Assembly (NCBI GenBank): GCA_030064835.1
Contig: JASJEE010000050.1
Span: forward strand, 1-41,828
DNA: 41,828 nucleotides
Source of the DNA: Microcoleaceae cyanobacterium MO_207.B10
GTDB lineage: Bacteria; Cyanobacteriota; Cyanobacteriia; Cyanobacteriales; Microcoleaceae
Direction: 5' to 3'
Shown piece after piece: positions 9,380 to 17,946 of the stretch; position 1 is the first letter of the stretch; each line of letters opens with the position of its first letter. The notes under the pieces are model-generated. The model ran no database searches. It was given only the letters and a program-made list of their open reading frames with translations, and was not told the origin of the DNA. A program made the position numbers and the translations under genes.

Positions 9380-9610
9380 TTATGAATCTTTCGGATTTTG
9401 GGGAAAATTAAGCATTGGTAGGCGATCGCCCCGGAAGATTTCTTCACTATATAGGCCAATTTCTGGTAATAGCTCATTTATGGCTTTATTAGCTAACATA
9501 GCTAATAACACTGGCCCAGTGGCCAAGCTTAGTAAAAGTTCTGAGGAAATTTTGCTACTGGGGACTGTAACTGTAGGATTTCCAGAAGAATTTTCTCTAA
9601 AAGATTGCAT
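9380..9610 (-). CDS. small hypothetical protein, 76 aa
   Basis: The ATG at 9610 is preceded by GAGGTG (9617-9622) with a 6-nt spacer, a good Shine-Dalgarno arrangement that argues for a real gene and against the longer GTG start at 9619. The product starts MQSFRENSSGNPTVTVPSS, then has a hydrophobic stretch (LLLSLATGPVLLAMLANKAI) that could be one membrane or amphipathic helix, and ends in a proline-containing polar tail. There is no lipobox, no double-glycine leader and no recognisable domain. It is isolated, with long spacers on both sides. I do not recognise the family; a small membrane-associated or peptide-like product is possible. Confidence 0.5.
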   Translation of the reverse strand: MQSFRENSSGNPTVTVPSSKISSELLLSLATGPVLLAMLANKAINELLPEIGLYSEEIFRGDRLPMLNFPQNPKDS

Positions 9611-10501
9611 GGATATCACCTCAGTAAAATTAGTAAAGTTTATATTTAATATGATCTATAGCAGGTGTAACAAGACTTAAGCGTCGATCAATAGGCTGTC
9701 CTAGCTAGCTTACGTTAGTCAACTGACCTAATCTCTATATTCTTTGTACCAGTATAGTACCTAAAAAGGCCAGTGTTAGGTCTCTCTGAGACTTTACTCT
9801 ATGTTTCAGAGTTTTCCTCTGGTTCTTGATTCAGTTTTTGAAGGACTTTTTTAATAGTTTCGTGGAGGGCCTTCTGACTTTTAGCGATAAATATTAGTCT
9901 TTCTCAGAGAAACAGCATTTTATAACTGTACGATATTTTAGGCACATTAACCAAATGGTTTAAAAATGAATAAAGCTTCAGTGTTTTTGGAAAGAGGAGT
10001 CTGTAACCATGTTTTCTAGAGTGATACTGTTTAGTTGTATAAAATTAATATTTAATATTTAAAAAGACAAGAAGGCTATTAAAAAAGGTAATCTACATTC
10101 TTTGTATCTAAAATATATGACTTTAATTAAGTTTATAACTAGATCATAATCTAGAAAACATAATTAGGAGGTAAGTGCCAAGGTACAATCAATTACCAAC
10201 TTTACTCTCTGTGATTTTTACAATATTAAGCACCTACACAGAATTAATTGCCTACTCTAATTCTCCGTAACGCTTGTTCCAGTCAAAAGGTTTCAACTTT
10301 GGCAAATGTGTAATTAATTTTGTGTACCTGCTTATTAAATATTTTATTGATTGATTTTGATAGAGGCTAAATTTTGTATATTTAGACTCAGATATATTTT
10401 CTATTCACCGATCCCTGTTCCCTAAATGTTAAATTAACTTTCACAGGTACTCTAAATGAATAGTCAATCCTATCAAGGGAGTCTCCCGCAGCAAGGAGAA
10501 G
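9611..10501. other. long intergenic region
   Basis: A divergent spacer of about 890 bp separates the small gene and the DUF1574 gene. On the minus strand around 9838-9905 a 34-codon stretch without a start codon reads AKSQKALHETIKKVLQKLNQ and ends in TAG. It may be a gene remnant, but is too short to call. The rest is AT-rich with no clear structure. Confidence 0.4.
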
Positions 10502-13500
10502 ATGAAAGGGAATCAAACTATATTGACAGAAAATCGATCACCTCTAGAAAATTGGGCACAAGAAGCACTTGGACTTCTGGAAGTGCAAGTCCAGGTGAGA
10601 TTGCGTGGCAATCACCTACATATTCTGTGCGAAGCTGAAAAATGTCCAGAAATGAATTTTGCACTTGACCAGTTTTCCCAAGCACTTAGTCAGGTCGATA
10701 TCGAGTCTCTGCTACCTCCTAATCAACCTCGGATTTACCAGATGTTTCTGTGTGGCCGAACTTTGGGGCGTAGACGACCAGATTGGACAGTAAAACTTGA
10801 TGGTCATAAGGTAGCAGTTAAGAGCCAATTGGTAAACCAACCATTAGAGCCTAATCATTCTCAAATAAATTCTGCTGCCCCACCAAAAGTAAATGGCTCT
10901 GTATCGCTTCGGGAATACTCAGAATATGACAATGACATTGAAGCTTTACCTCAAGAAAATTTAACAAATATAGTTCGTGAGCAAACCCCTACAGCTGATA
11001 TAAATCATCACGATATCTCTGATTTACTGCCTAATCCTCCAATGACTTCTGTATTGGCAAAAGAGATATTAAAGGATAATAACCTATTTTCTTCCCCACC
11101 ATTAAACCTAGATTCTATTTCTGCCAATGAAGAAAAGTCCCTCGGTCAGTTACAGGAGGAACCAGAAAGCGAGAACGAGAAAAAAGACAATCAAAATCTG
11201 CTTGAGTCTACCTTAACAGTTTCCTCTGAAAGATTAGCTCGATATGGCTATCCTGATGCAATAGCCAGCTATCTGAGTGAAATTTTAGGTGGGTTAGGAG
11301 TTTGCGTAAATGTCAATATCCGAGAAAAACAAGTTAAGGAAAAATTAACAGAAACAACCCCACAATTAGAACAACTTCAAACAGAAAACCTTGGCCAAAT
11401 ATCCCAAGTTAAAACCCAAAAAATATTATGGGTATCATGTGAAGCTGGTTATAGTCCCGATCCATCTCTATTAGCAGAGCCGATCGCCCAAAAACTCCGA
11501 GACCTCAACCTCAAAGATTTTCACGAGGCTCTAATTTCCCTGGTTGTTCAGGGTGAAGCAACACCTGACTGGATGTTGCGAGTGGATCTAACTCCACCGG
11601 ATCTGATGCTCCAAGAGTGGGCAAGTTGGGGAGATATAGCAGCATTGGAAGAGTTGCTACAAAAAAAGATGACTGCTACGGGAGTAATAATTCGCGCTAC
11701 TCTCAAAGAATCAACTCTACATTTATTTTGTAGCAATACTCAGAACTCAAACTTAGAAGCTCCAGAAAAACAAAAAACGATAGATGCGATCGCCTCATCA
11801 TTATCTACTATTGCTCCTAGAGGTATACAAGCTGCTACCATTTATGGTTGTATCATCACCGATCCTAACCGCACAGAATCACCTTTATGGATAGATTGGT
11901 TAGACTTACCAGCATCCAAAAATTCCGATCTAGCTACTAGTGCTAAAGAATTGGCAAGTCAGGGAAACTATGAAGCTGTTAGTTTTCTGTTAAATAAATT
12001 ACTTAACCCAGACTTAAATCACAAGCTGCAAACAGGTGGTATTCGGGTACTGCTGTTACCCAAGGGAGAACTACTCCACGTTATGAGTGAAGCTCCTACT
12101 TGTCCTTCTCAGTCAGACGTGGGACCACCTATTGCTAAGTTCTTGCGTCAGCTCCAAATTCCTGGAGTCAGTGGACTCAGGGTTTATGGTCGTCGTGCTG
12201 GTCAAAAATTGCCTTTGTGGCGGTACGGAATCAATTTTTCCGGTACTCGTCTGCATTCAGAAGTAGCTCCAGAGTTTGCTGCTTCTACAGACATAGATTT
12301 ACTTTTGGGTAAAAGAGCAGATCGAGCTTTCCTTAACTTAACACCGGAAACAGTTGAAAAAACTGGTTGGAAAATGCTACCAGGTAGCAAGTACGGAGCA
12401 ATAGCACAACTATCTACGGTGGTGCAAAATTTACTTATTGGTTCTCGTCTGTTTATTCCGAATGAGGAACATTTTGCCCAAGTTGGTAATTCATCTACAT
12501 ATAATCATGCTCGCAGTAGTAGAAGATGGGCTATGGCTATAGCTTATGCTACTTTTGGTATTTTGTTTACAGTACAAACTGATTTACAACTAGGTCAACT
12601 TTTGCAGCGAGTGGAAGCTGTTTCTAAATCAGATAATTGTCAGGGATCTGTTTGTCAAACTTCTACAGAAGTCACAGATGATTCTAGCTTAGTTTCCGAT
12701 ACTTCTGATACTTCAGAATCATCTTCTTATCCTAGCTTTAATAGCCCCCAATTAGATGAACAATTAGTTCGTTATCAGCAATATTTAGCAGTAGAAAAAA
12801 AGCTACCAGATATTTTAATTGTTGGTAGTTCTAGGGCATTAAGAGGAGTTAATCCGACTGTACTAGAAGAGAATTTAGCAGCAGCAGGATATACAAATTT
12901 AAAAGTATATAATTTTGGGGTAAATGGAGCTACAGTTCAAGTTGTAGATTTAATTGTCCGTAGAATTTTACCACCGGAACAATTGCCACCGTTAATTATA
13001 TTTGCTGATGGAGTTAGAGCTGTTAATAGTGGAAGAGTTGACCGAACTTTTGATATAATTGCTGATTCTGAAGGTTATAAAGCAGTGGCAAAAGATACAT
13101 TTAAAATTAATACAGATACATCAGAAAAATCAGTTAACTTTTGGGAAAATCTCCAGGAAAAAATGGGGGAAATATCAGTAACTTACCAACAACGTGATCG
13201 GCTCAAAAGTTTATTGATTTCAATTATTAATAATCCTACTAATTTACAGTTTTTACAGAAACAAGAAAAAGCTGAAAATGACAGTCTAGAAGCAGAAGAT
13301 ATTAGTCAACTTAATCAATTTCAAGATAACGGCTTTCTGCCAATTTCTATTCAGTTTAAACCGGAAAAGTATTATCAAAACTATGCCAAAGTTTCAGGTA
13401 AATACGATGCAGATTATGCTAACTTTCAGCTACCAGGAAAACAAACAGAAGCTTTGAAGAATTTGCTGGAGTATACTGAATCAATAGGTATAGATATTGT

Positions 13501-13747
13501 GTTTGTGAATATGCCTTTGACCGAAGCATATTTGGACACCGCACGAACTGCTTATGAGCTAAAATTTCAGGAATATATGCAGCAGCTGTCTGGAGAATAT
13601 TCAAACTTTGTATTTCGGGATTTTGTTAGGGCATGGCCACAAGTTTATGATAACTTTTCTGACCCCAGTCATCTAAATATGTATGGAGCGATCGCTGTTT
13701 CTCAAAAGTTAGTTGAGGATAATAAAATTCCTTGGCAAAAGCCTTAA
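10502..13747 (+). CDS. DUF1574-family protein with SGNH-hydrolase-like C-terminus
   Basis: The 1081-aa protein has two parts. Residues about 15-590 hold repeated modules of roughly 90 residues, each with a pattern like LHILCEAE...P(D/L)W(T/M)(V/L)(K/R); I count about four, separated by a polar low-complexity region (about 120-240). A single hydrophobic segment near residue 680 (AMAIAYATFGILFTVQTDL) looks like a membrane anchor. After it, residues about 760-1080 form an SGNH/DltD-like domain with ILIVGSSRALRGVNP (block-I Ser) and DPSHLNMYGA (Asp-His pair). The arrangement fits the cyanobacterial DUF1574 family, perhaps acting on cell-surface polysaccharide; the substrate is unknown. AAGGAGA lies immediately before the ATG, with unusually short spacing. 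A stop codon at 10457-10459 in the same frame excludes a longer start. Confidence 0.8.
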   Translation: MKGNQTILTENRSPLENWAQEALGLLEVQVQVRLRGNHLHILCEAEKCPEMNFALDQFSQALSQVDIESLLPPNQPRIYQMFLCGRTLGRRRPDWTVKLDGHKVAVKSQLVNQPLEPNHSQINSAAPPKVNGSVSLREYSEYDNDIEALPQENLTNIVREQTPTADINHHDISDLLPNPPMTSVLAKEILKDNNLFSSPPLNLDSISANEEKSLGQLQEEPESENEKKDNQNLLESTLTVSSERLARYGYPDAIASYLSEILGGLGVCVNVNIREKQVKEKLTETTPQLEQLQTENLGQISQVKTQKILWVSCEAGYSPDPSLLAEPIAQKLRDLNLKDFHEALISLVVQGEATPDWMLRVDLTPPDLMLQEWASWGDIAALEELLQKKMTATGVIIRATLKESTLHLFCSNTQNSNLEAPEKQKTIDAIASSLSTIAPRGIQAATIYGCIITDPNRTESPLWIDWLDLPASKNSDLATSAKELASQGNYEAVSFLLNKLLNPDLNHKLQTGGIRVLLLPKGELLHVMSEAPTCPSQSDVGPPIAKFLRQLQIPGVSGLRVYGRRAGQKLPLWRYGINFSGTRLHSEVAPEFAASTDIDLLLGKRADRAFLNLTPETVEKTGWKMLPGSKYGAIAQLSTVVQNLLIGSRLFIPNEEHFAQVGNSSTYNHARSSRRWAMAIAYATFGILFTVQTDLQLGQLLQRVEAVSKSDNCQGSVCQTSTEVTDDSSLVSDTSDTSESSSYPSFNSPQLDEQLVRYQQYLAVEKKLPDILIVGSSRALRGVNPTVLEENLAAAGYTNLKVYNFGVNGATVQVVDLIVRRILPPEQLPPLIIFADGVRAVNSGRVDRTFDIIADSEGYKAVAKDTFKINTDTSEKSVNFWENLQEKMGEISVTYQQRDRLKSLLISIINNPTNLQFLQKQEKAENDSLEAEDISQLNQFQDNGFLPISIQFKPEKYYQNYAKVSGKYDADYANFQLPGKQTEALKNLLEYTESIGIDIVFVNMPLTEAYLDTARTAYELKFQEYMQQLSGEYSNFVFRDFVRAWPQVYDNFSDPSHLNMYGAIAVSQKLVEDNKIPWQKP

Positions 13748-13811
13748 TGTTTAAACTTATAACCAAGTAATTTAGCAATATTCTATAAAAATGGTATTAC
13801 CAATTTGGTAT

Positions 13812-13843
13812 TTAGAGGTATGAAAAAAGAAGTCACACCTCTA
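13812..13843. terminator. possible bidirectional terminator hairpin between convergent genes
   Basis: TAGAGGT (13813-13819) and ACCTCTA (13837-13843) can pair across a 17-base loop that itself holds an A-run. The position, between the convergent DUF1574 and plsY genes, fits a shared terminator. The stem is short and the T-tracts are modest. Confidence 0.35.
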
Positions 13844-13864
13844 TATTTCTAATCATGATATTTA

Positions 13865-14539
13865 TCAAGACTCTGTGGATAACTTTTGCCCAATGCGAGG
13901 TTCTTTACCAGCAAAAATTCGCTGAATATTTGTCCGATGTCGCCAAATAACATAGAAACCAGCAGCGACCGCAAATATTTCATAAGGAAGTGGTTGATTT
14001 GAGAGCAACATCAACCCAGAAACAGCAACAGCACCACTAATAGAACTTAGAGACACAATGCGGGAAGTAGCCAAAACCAGAATAAAAACAGTAAGTGTTC
14101 CTAAACCGACAACCCAAGACATTGCTAATAAAATACCTAAGCTGGAAGCAACAGACTTACCACCTTTAAAACCAATCCACAAAGATTTACTATGACCCAC
14201 TATAGCCATTAAACCTACTAAAATCACCATCCATTCTTTTGCCATCAAAATATCAGGTATTCCAGCAGCAATAGTTAACCCTTGAGCAAAATCAAAAGAG
14301 TAAATATACCTAACTAAAGCGATCGCTAAAACTCCCTTCAAAATATCAACAATTAACACCACCAACGCTGGCCATTTTCCCAAAGTTCTTAATACATTAG
14401 TTGCACCCGTAGAACCCGAACCTTGTTCGCGAATGTCGATTCCATAGAACCAGGAGCCAATCCAATACCCACTTGGAGTAGCTCCTAAGAGATAGGCAAC
14501 AATTAATATTACCCCATTCAAAACTAACCAGTTAATCAT
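13865..14539 (-). CDS. plsY: glycerol-3-phosphate acyltransferase PlsY
   Basis: The 224-aa integral membrane protein transfers an acyl group from acyl-phosphate to glycerol-3-phosphate, the first step of phospholipid and glycolipid synthesis. All three conserved PlsY blocks are present: GATPSGYWIG near the N-terminus, GSGSTGATNVLRTLGKWP (about residues 41-58), and GHSKSLWIGFKGGKSVASSLG (about 115-135). Five or more hydrophobic helices are apparent. The length is normal for the family. It is a single gene on the minus strand, converging on the DUF1574 gene. The ATG has AGGAAT a few bases upstream. Confidence 0.95.
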   Translation of the reverse strand: MINWLVLNGVILIVAYLLGATPSGYWIGSWFYGIDIREQGSGSTGATNVLRTLGKWPALVVLIVDILKGVLAIALVRYIYSFDFAQGLTIAAGIPDILMAKEWMVILVGLMAIVGHSKSLWIGFKGGKSVASSLGILLAMSWVVGLGTLTVFILVLATSRIVSLSSISGAVAVSGLMLLSNQPLPYEIFAVAAGFYVIWRHRTNIQRIFAGKEPRIGQKLSTES

Positions 14540-14750
14540 TTTCTTATTCCTTTAAATTGAAGCATTGGTAAGAATCAAAAACTTAGGATAACTGAATAAT
14601 TGATCCTAGATCCAGAATCGCTCAGATTGATCCTTTTGCCCGCTGCAATTAAAAAATTTTTATAGTTTATTAATAACTAATGAATGGGCATTTATCCTCT
14701 GGTCAGTTTTGAATTTAATTTTGACAATTGTGGTAAGGTCTCATCTTAAT

Positions 14751-14813
14751 TATACTATTTTCAAAAAATATTGCTACATTGGCTGTTTTATAGGTGTTAG
14801 GTGTTGGGTGTTA
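14751..14813 (+). repeat. partial copy of the ATACCA-TTTTCAAAA element with a heptad tail
   Basis: TTTTCAAAAAATATTGCTAC followed by a run of AGGTGTT-like heptads matches the complement of 20902-21051 and the start of 16959-17382. The second half of the element is missing. Confidence 0.6.
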
Positions 14814-14826
14814 TACCAAAGGAGGA

Positions 14827-14856
14827 GAGTGTGGGAAGTGTGGGAAGTGTGGGAAG
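14827..14856. repeat. short tandem repeat, 9-bp unit
   Basis: GTGTGGGAA is repeated three times in succession, followed by GT. It resembles the short tandemly repeated sequences (STRR) of cyanobacteria. Confidence 0.75.
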
Positions 14857-14977
14857 TACAGGACTCAAAAAATATAGAGTTGCAAATATTCTCTGACGAC
14901 AAAGAATTAGCCCTGCCGCTGGATACCCGAAAGTTAACAAGCTATAGTAACCCCAAATAGGTTGTAAGATTTTATCC

Positions 14978-15041
14978 TAGGGGTTTACTATCCAAACCCA
15001 AGTGAAAAGGGGATTTGGATACCAAACCCCTACAGTTTTTT
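14978..15041 (+). repeat. long hairpin followed by a T-run
   Basis: TAGGGGTTTACTATCCAAAC pairs with the complementary arm ending AAACCCCTA at 15032, giving a stem of about 22 bp with few mismatches. The plus strand continues CAG then eight T. No gene ends just upstream on the plus strand, so it is more likely a repeat than a terminator. The right arm (GGATTTGG...CCCCTACAG) is the reverse complement of the end of the 92-bp repeat at 41645-41828. Confidence 0.55.
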
Positions 15042-15052
15042 TTAACAAATTA

Positions 15053-15295
15053 GGGCTGGCCGAATAAAGCTATAAGTTATGATAGCTAAGGCTTGTAGAG
15101 CTTTTTATCTTCAATTTATCTCCTAGTTATGGGCTGCTTATTGGCCTCAAAATCCGAAAATTTGCTGGTGAAATTCCAGAAAATTTCTTCACATAAAATG
15201 GCCGAAAGCGTCGCCTGTTCAACCCATCTCCGCGTTTGGTGCGTCCCCGTCTCCCCGTGTCCTACCGCTACCAACCAATTTTTTTCAGCACACCC
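15053..15295. mobile_element. 243-bp MITE with 6-bp target duplication AAATTA
   Basis: The left end GGGCTGGCCGAATAAAGC and right end TTTCAGCACACCC are imperfect inverted repeats (consensus GGG-TCTGCTGAA). They are flanked by AAATTA at 15047-15052 and 15296-15301. The interior matches the element at 17047-17279 over its full length. The short open frames in it are not convincing genes. Confidence 0.85.
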
Positions 15296-15315
15296 AAATT
15301 ATTTAGGATTGCTAC

Positions 15316-15406
15316 ATCAGCTATTAGCTAAAATCGGGTGGGTTTCAATCCCCCATCATACCCCTTGAGAGCTGATGGCTGAGTGCTGAGTGCTGAGTGC
15401 TATTTC
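15316..15406. repeat. dispersed repeat and heptad array
   Basis: CAGCTATTAGCTAAAATCGG (from about 15318) recurs at 36895-36914. Downstream, GCTGAGT heptads repeat about three times (15381-15402), another STRR-like tract. Confidence 0.6.
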
Positions 15407-15433
15407 AATCAAAACAATAATGATTAGTGAAAA

Positions 15434-16744
15434 TTAAAATCTGTCCACTGAGTTTTGAGATAGAGGTTCAGGAGCAAAGGCCAACCAAAGCGGAAACTGT
15501 AACATAGAAAGACTAACTTTATCTTCTGTATCATCAATCACAATCATTGGTAATTTTCCTTGCTTGATTAAACGATCAGCTTTTTGGGCCAATACTTCGG
15601 CATCTTCAAACAAAGCTACACCCCTATCTGCGCTAAAATCACGGCGGTCAATGCCAAGACAATCCTGCAAACCTCGTCGCCACTCTCCCAAACGTTCAGG
15701 AGAATTCGCCAGCACCAAAGTCCGAACCCGCGTACCGTACAAATCTCTAAGTACAGAAATAATCCCAGAAGCGACCAAAATATTTTGCAAGCGACTGCCC
15801 ATATTACGAAGGGCACCACGGCCACCCTGGGTAAAAAACCAATTTGAAACTCGTTCTGCGTGAATAGGCTCAAATGTACGGCGTAGTTGCCAAGGTGGCC
15901 CATAATAATCGGGCATATTCCGGTATTGGTCAAGAATTCGGCGAATTTGTCTTGTCTGTTCCTCAAAACCTATTTCGGCAAATTGGGGATTGACAGAATC
16001 TGAAACAGAGGGAGCAGAATGTTCAACCACAGGTATTGGAGCTTCCTGTGTCGGTGGGACTAATTCTAACTGTTCGGCTGCTGTAGCTAAGTCCTGCAAA
16101 CTACCCACCAAATAATCTTTAAAACCCTGAATTCTAATTGCCAAATCCTGAGAAGTTCCGGCAAAAGTTGTTCGCATTTCTTTCTGAATACGTTCTTTGC
16201 GACGCTGTAATTTTTCTACCTCTATTTGTAATCCTTGTCTGCGTTGTTCTAACTGACTCAAAGCTTCAGGTACTAAACGCCCCATAGCTTCTGTTTGCGC
16301 CATCATTTCTTGCTGTAATTTGGCTTTAGTTCCTTGTAGAGCAGCTATTTCTGCTTTCAAACTCTGTTTTTGGTCTTGGAGTTTGGTAACTTGGGTTGCT
16401 AGCTCTGTTTCAGTATTCTCAATTATTGGGCTTGTTGGTTGTGCCTCTGGAACTGGTGAAATTTCTGGCTCTTCTGTAAAATTGGCATACTCTTCAGTAT
16501 TATCATCAGTATAATTATCTACTGGCTGACTTATACCATCATCAAATGACTGAGCTGCTTGGTCATCAGCAGCAGTGGGCTGAATATCAACTTCTTCATC
16601 TTGGTCCCAAGGAGAAGTTACAACTTCATTATCTTGGTCCCAAGGAGAGGGCACAACTTCATTTAAGTTATAGGAAGTAGCTGGAATTTCTGGGGATTTT
16701 TCTTTTTGTTGTTGTGGTTGAGTTTCGTCTGAGTGCATCATCAA
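15434..16744 (-). CDS. probable DUF3086-family cyanobacterial protein
   Basis: The 436-aa protein has three regions. Residues 1-115 are acidic and low in complexity, with SPWDQD occurring twice. Residues about 115-190 form a strong coiled coil rich in Gln, Glu, Lys and Leu (LQDQKQSLKAEIAALQGTK, LQIEVEKLQRRKERIQKEM). Residues about 260-436 are a folded domain with RRILDQYRNMPDYYGPPW and a stretch TLVLANSPERLGEWRRGL. No signal peptide or membrane helix is visible. The architecture matches the cyanobacterial family of unknown function I know as DUF3086; that family name is from memory. The ATG choice is open: the first two codons are both Met. No operon partner is close. Confidence 0.7.
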   Translation of the reverse strand: MMMHSDETQPQQQKEKSPEIPATSYNLNEVVPSPWDQDNEVVTSPWDQDEEVDIQPTAADDQAAQSFDDGISQPVDNYTDDNTEEYANFTEEPEISPVPEAQPTSPIIENTETELATQVTKLQDQKQSLKAEIAALQGTKAKLQQEMMAQTEAMGRLVPEALSQLEQRRQGLQIEVEKLQRRKERIQKEMRTTFAGTSQDLAIRIQGFKDYLVGSLQDLATAAEQLELVPPTQEAPIPVVEHSAPSVSDSVNPQFAEIGFEEQTRQIRRILDQYRNMPDYYGPPWQLRRTFEPIHAERVSNWFFTQGGRGALRNMGSRLQNILVASGIISVLRDLYGTRVRTLVLANSPERLGEWRRGLQDCLGIDRRDFSADRGVALFEDAEVLAQKADRLIKQGKLPMIVIDDTEDKVSLSMLQFPLWLAFAPEPLSQNSVDRF

Positions 16745-16958
16745 ATTATAGAAAATTCTGAGAACTTTAGGGTTATTGGAGTGTCAAATATCCACACTAA
16801 TATATGATTTTCAGTAAGGCATTCACAGATTTAGAAATCATACAATCTAAATCAATTCAAGTTGTTAGTTAGAGAGAACTGTTAGACTTTAGGAAATCAA
16901 CAAATTATAATATCATGCCTTAGTTGAATTAAAACTGTTTTTTGACGCTCGCTATCTA

Positions 16959-17382
16959 ATAGCATTTTCAAAAAATCTTGTTACATTCCTTCGTTTCTAG
17001 GTGGTAGGTTTTAGGTGTTAGGAATTAAATAGAACAAGTGTAAATAGGGTTTACTGAATAAAGCTATAAGTTAGGATAGCTAAGGATTTTAGAGCTTTTT
17101 ATCTTCAATTTATCTCCTATTTATTGGCTATTATTGGCCTCAAAATACTAAAATTTGCTACTGGAATTCCAGAAAATTTATTCACATAAAATGGCCGAAA
17201 CCGTCGCCTGTTCCCCCCATCTCCACGTCTGGTGCGTCCCTGTATCCTGCCCCTACCAACCAATTTTTTCAGCAGACCCTAAATATTCCTATCCTTTGGT
17301 GTCAGGATTTTACTGTAACAACTCCCCGGAGTTTATCCTCGCGTAGGCGGGGGCGACGGCATGGCTTTATTGAATTTGGTAT
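16959..17382. mobile_element. outer miniature element interrupted by a second MITE
   Basis: The left end ATAGCATTTTCAAAAA and the right end TTGAATTTGGTAT are inverted repeats. The parts 16959-17046 and 17280-17309, plus the right terminus, match the uninterrupted element at 20902-21051 in the opposite orientation. The element at 17047-17279 sits in the middle. A GC-rich palindromic stretch (17325-17365) is also absent from the 20902-21051 copy. Confidence 0.7.
17047..17279. mobile_element. 233-bp MITE nested in another element, TSD TAAATA
   Basis: The ends GGGTTTACTGAA and TTCAGCAGACCC are inverted repeats with two mismatches. TAAATA flanks it at 17041-17046 and 17280-17285. The sister copy is at 15053-15295. 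In the related copy at 20902-21051 the host sequence runs through with a single TAAATA (as its complement), which acts as an empty site. Confidence 0.85.
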
Positions 17383-17460
17383 AAATTATCTAAATTAAGT
17401 TGCTTTAGAGAAATTTTTACCTAATAACTGAAGTGTGGATTTATAACTTAAATGTGTAAT

Positions 17461-17853
17461 TTATTCTTGATTTTGTGAAATATGCTTTTCGAGGCAAGTC
17501 TTCAGCATTTCTGGGTCGAAAATAATTGGTAAAAGATGAATACTTTTAACTTCTCTAAAGTAAAACAAAATTGGCACAGGAGACCAGAATATTTCCCAGT
17601 TTAGCCAATCTTGATAGGGAAAATGTCGCAGTAATTTTTCCGAAAGGTATACTTCTAGAGCTGTATCAGTGAACTTTAAGCGAAGAGTAGTTGCTTGAAA
17701 CAATAGAAATAGTCCTAAAACAGCGATCGCTAAACCAAGCCACTTTTGCCAAAAGGCCAAAGGCAATGCTGCAACGATTAAAACCAAAGGAATTTTATAA
17801 CTAGGAGCAAGTTCTATAGTTTCTGAGGATTTAGAAGTAGATGTAGTAGTCAT
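17461..17853 (-). CDS. probable DUF3119-family membrane protein
   Basis: The 130-aa protein has a hydrophobic hairpin at residues about 20-55 (two short membrane helices), followed by a soluble domain with RLKFTDTALEVYLSEKLLRH and FPYQDWLNWEIFWSP. It looks like the small cyanobacterial family of unknown function I recall as DUF3119. It lies 93 bp downstream of the MlaE-like permease gene on the same strand, with no terminator seen between, so the two are probably cotranscribed. The name and function are uncertain; an accessory role in the lipid transporter is inference from position. Confidence 0.65.
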   Translation of the reverse strand: MTTTSTSKSSETIELAPSYKIPLVLIVAALPLAFWQKWLGLAIAVLGLFLLFQATTLRLKFTDTALEVYLSEKLLRHFPYQDWLNWEIFWSPVPILFYFREVKSIHLLPIIFDPEMLKTCLEKHISQNQE

Positions 17854-17946
17854 GGTTTTATATATATTTATTCAACAAATTATTCAAAAAATTCTTCAAC
17901 AAAGACGATTCAGTATCTATTTTAAAGGCTAGAAATTGATTCCATC

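Noticed and set aside
9838-9905. Minus-strand 34-codon stretch that looks coding
   Set aside because: No start codon, a stop just upstream and no recognisable family; could be a remnant, but not supportable.
14709-14960. Open frame of 83 codons on the plus strand
   Set aside because: It runs through a dispersed element and the GTGTGGGAA tandem repeat; the WEVWEVWEV-type translation is an artefact.
14978-15041. Intrinsic terminator on the plus strand
   Set aside because: The hairpin and T8 run look right, but no plus-strand gene ends nearby and one arm is a dispersed repeat.
15129-15368. Open frame of 79 codons, with a similar one at 17155
   Set aside because: Both lie in copies of the same MITE, with differing frames at the ends and no ribosome binding site.
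15564-15863. Plus-strand frames opposite the DUF3086-like gene
   Set aside because: Shadow frames of a well-supported gene with coiled-coil and domain structure on the minus strand.
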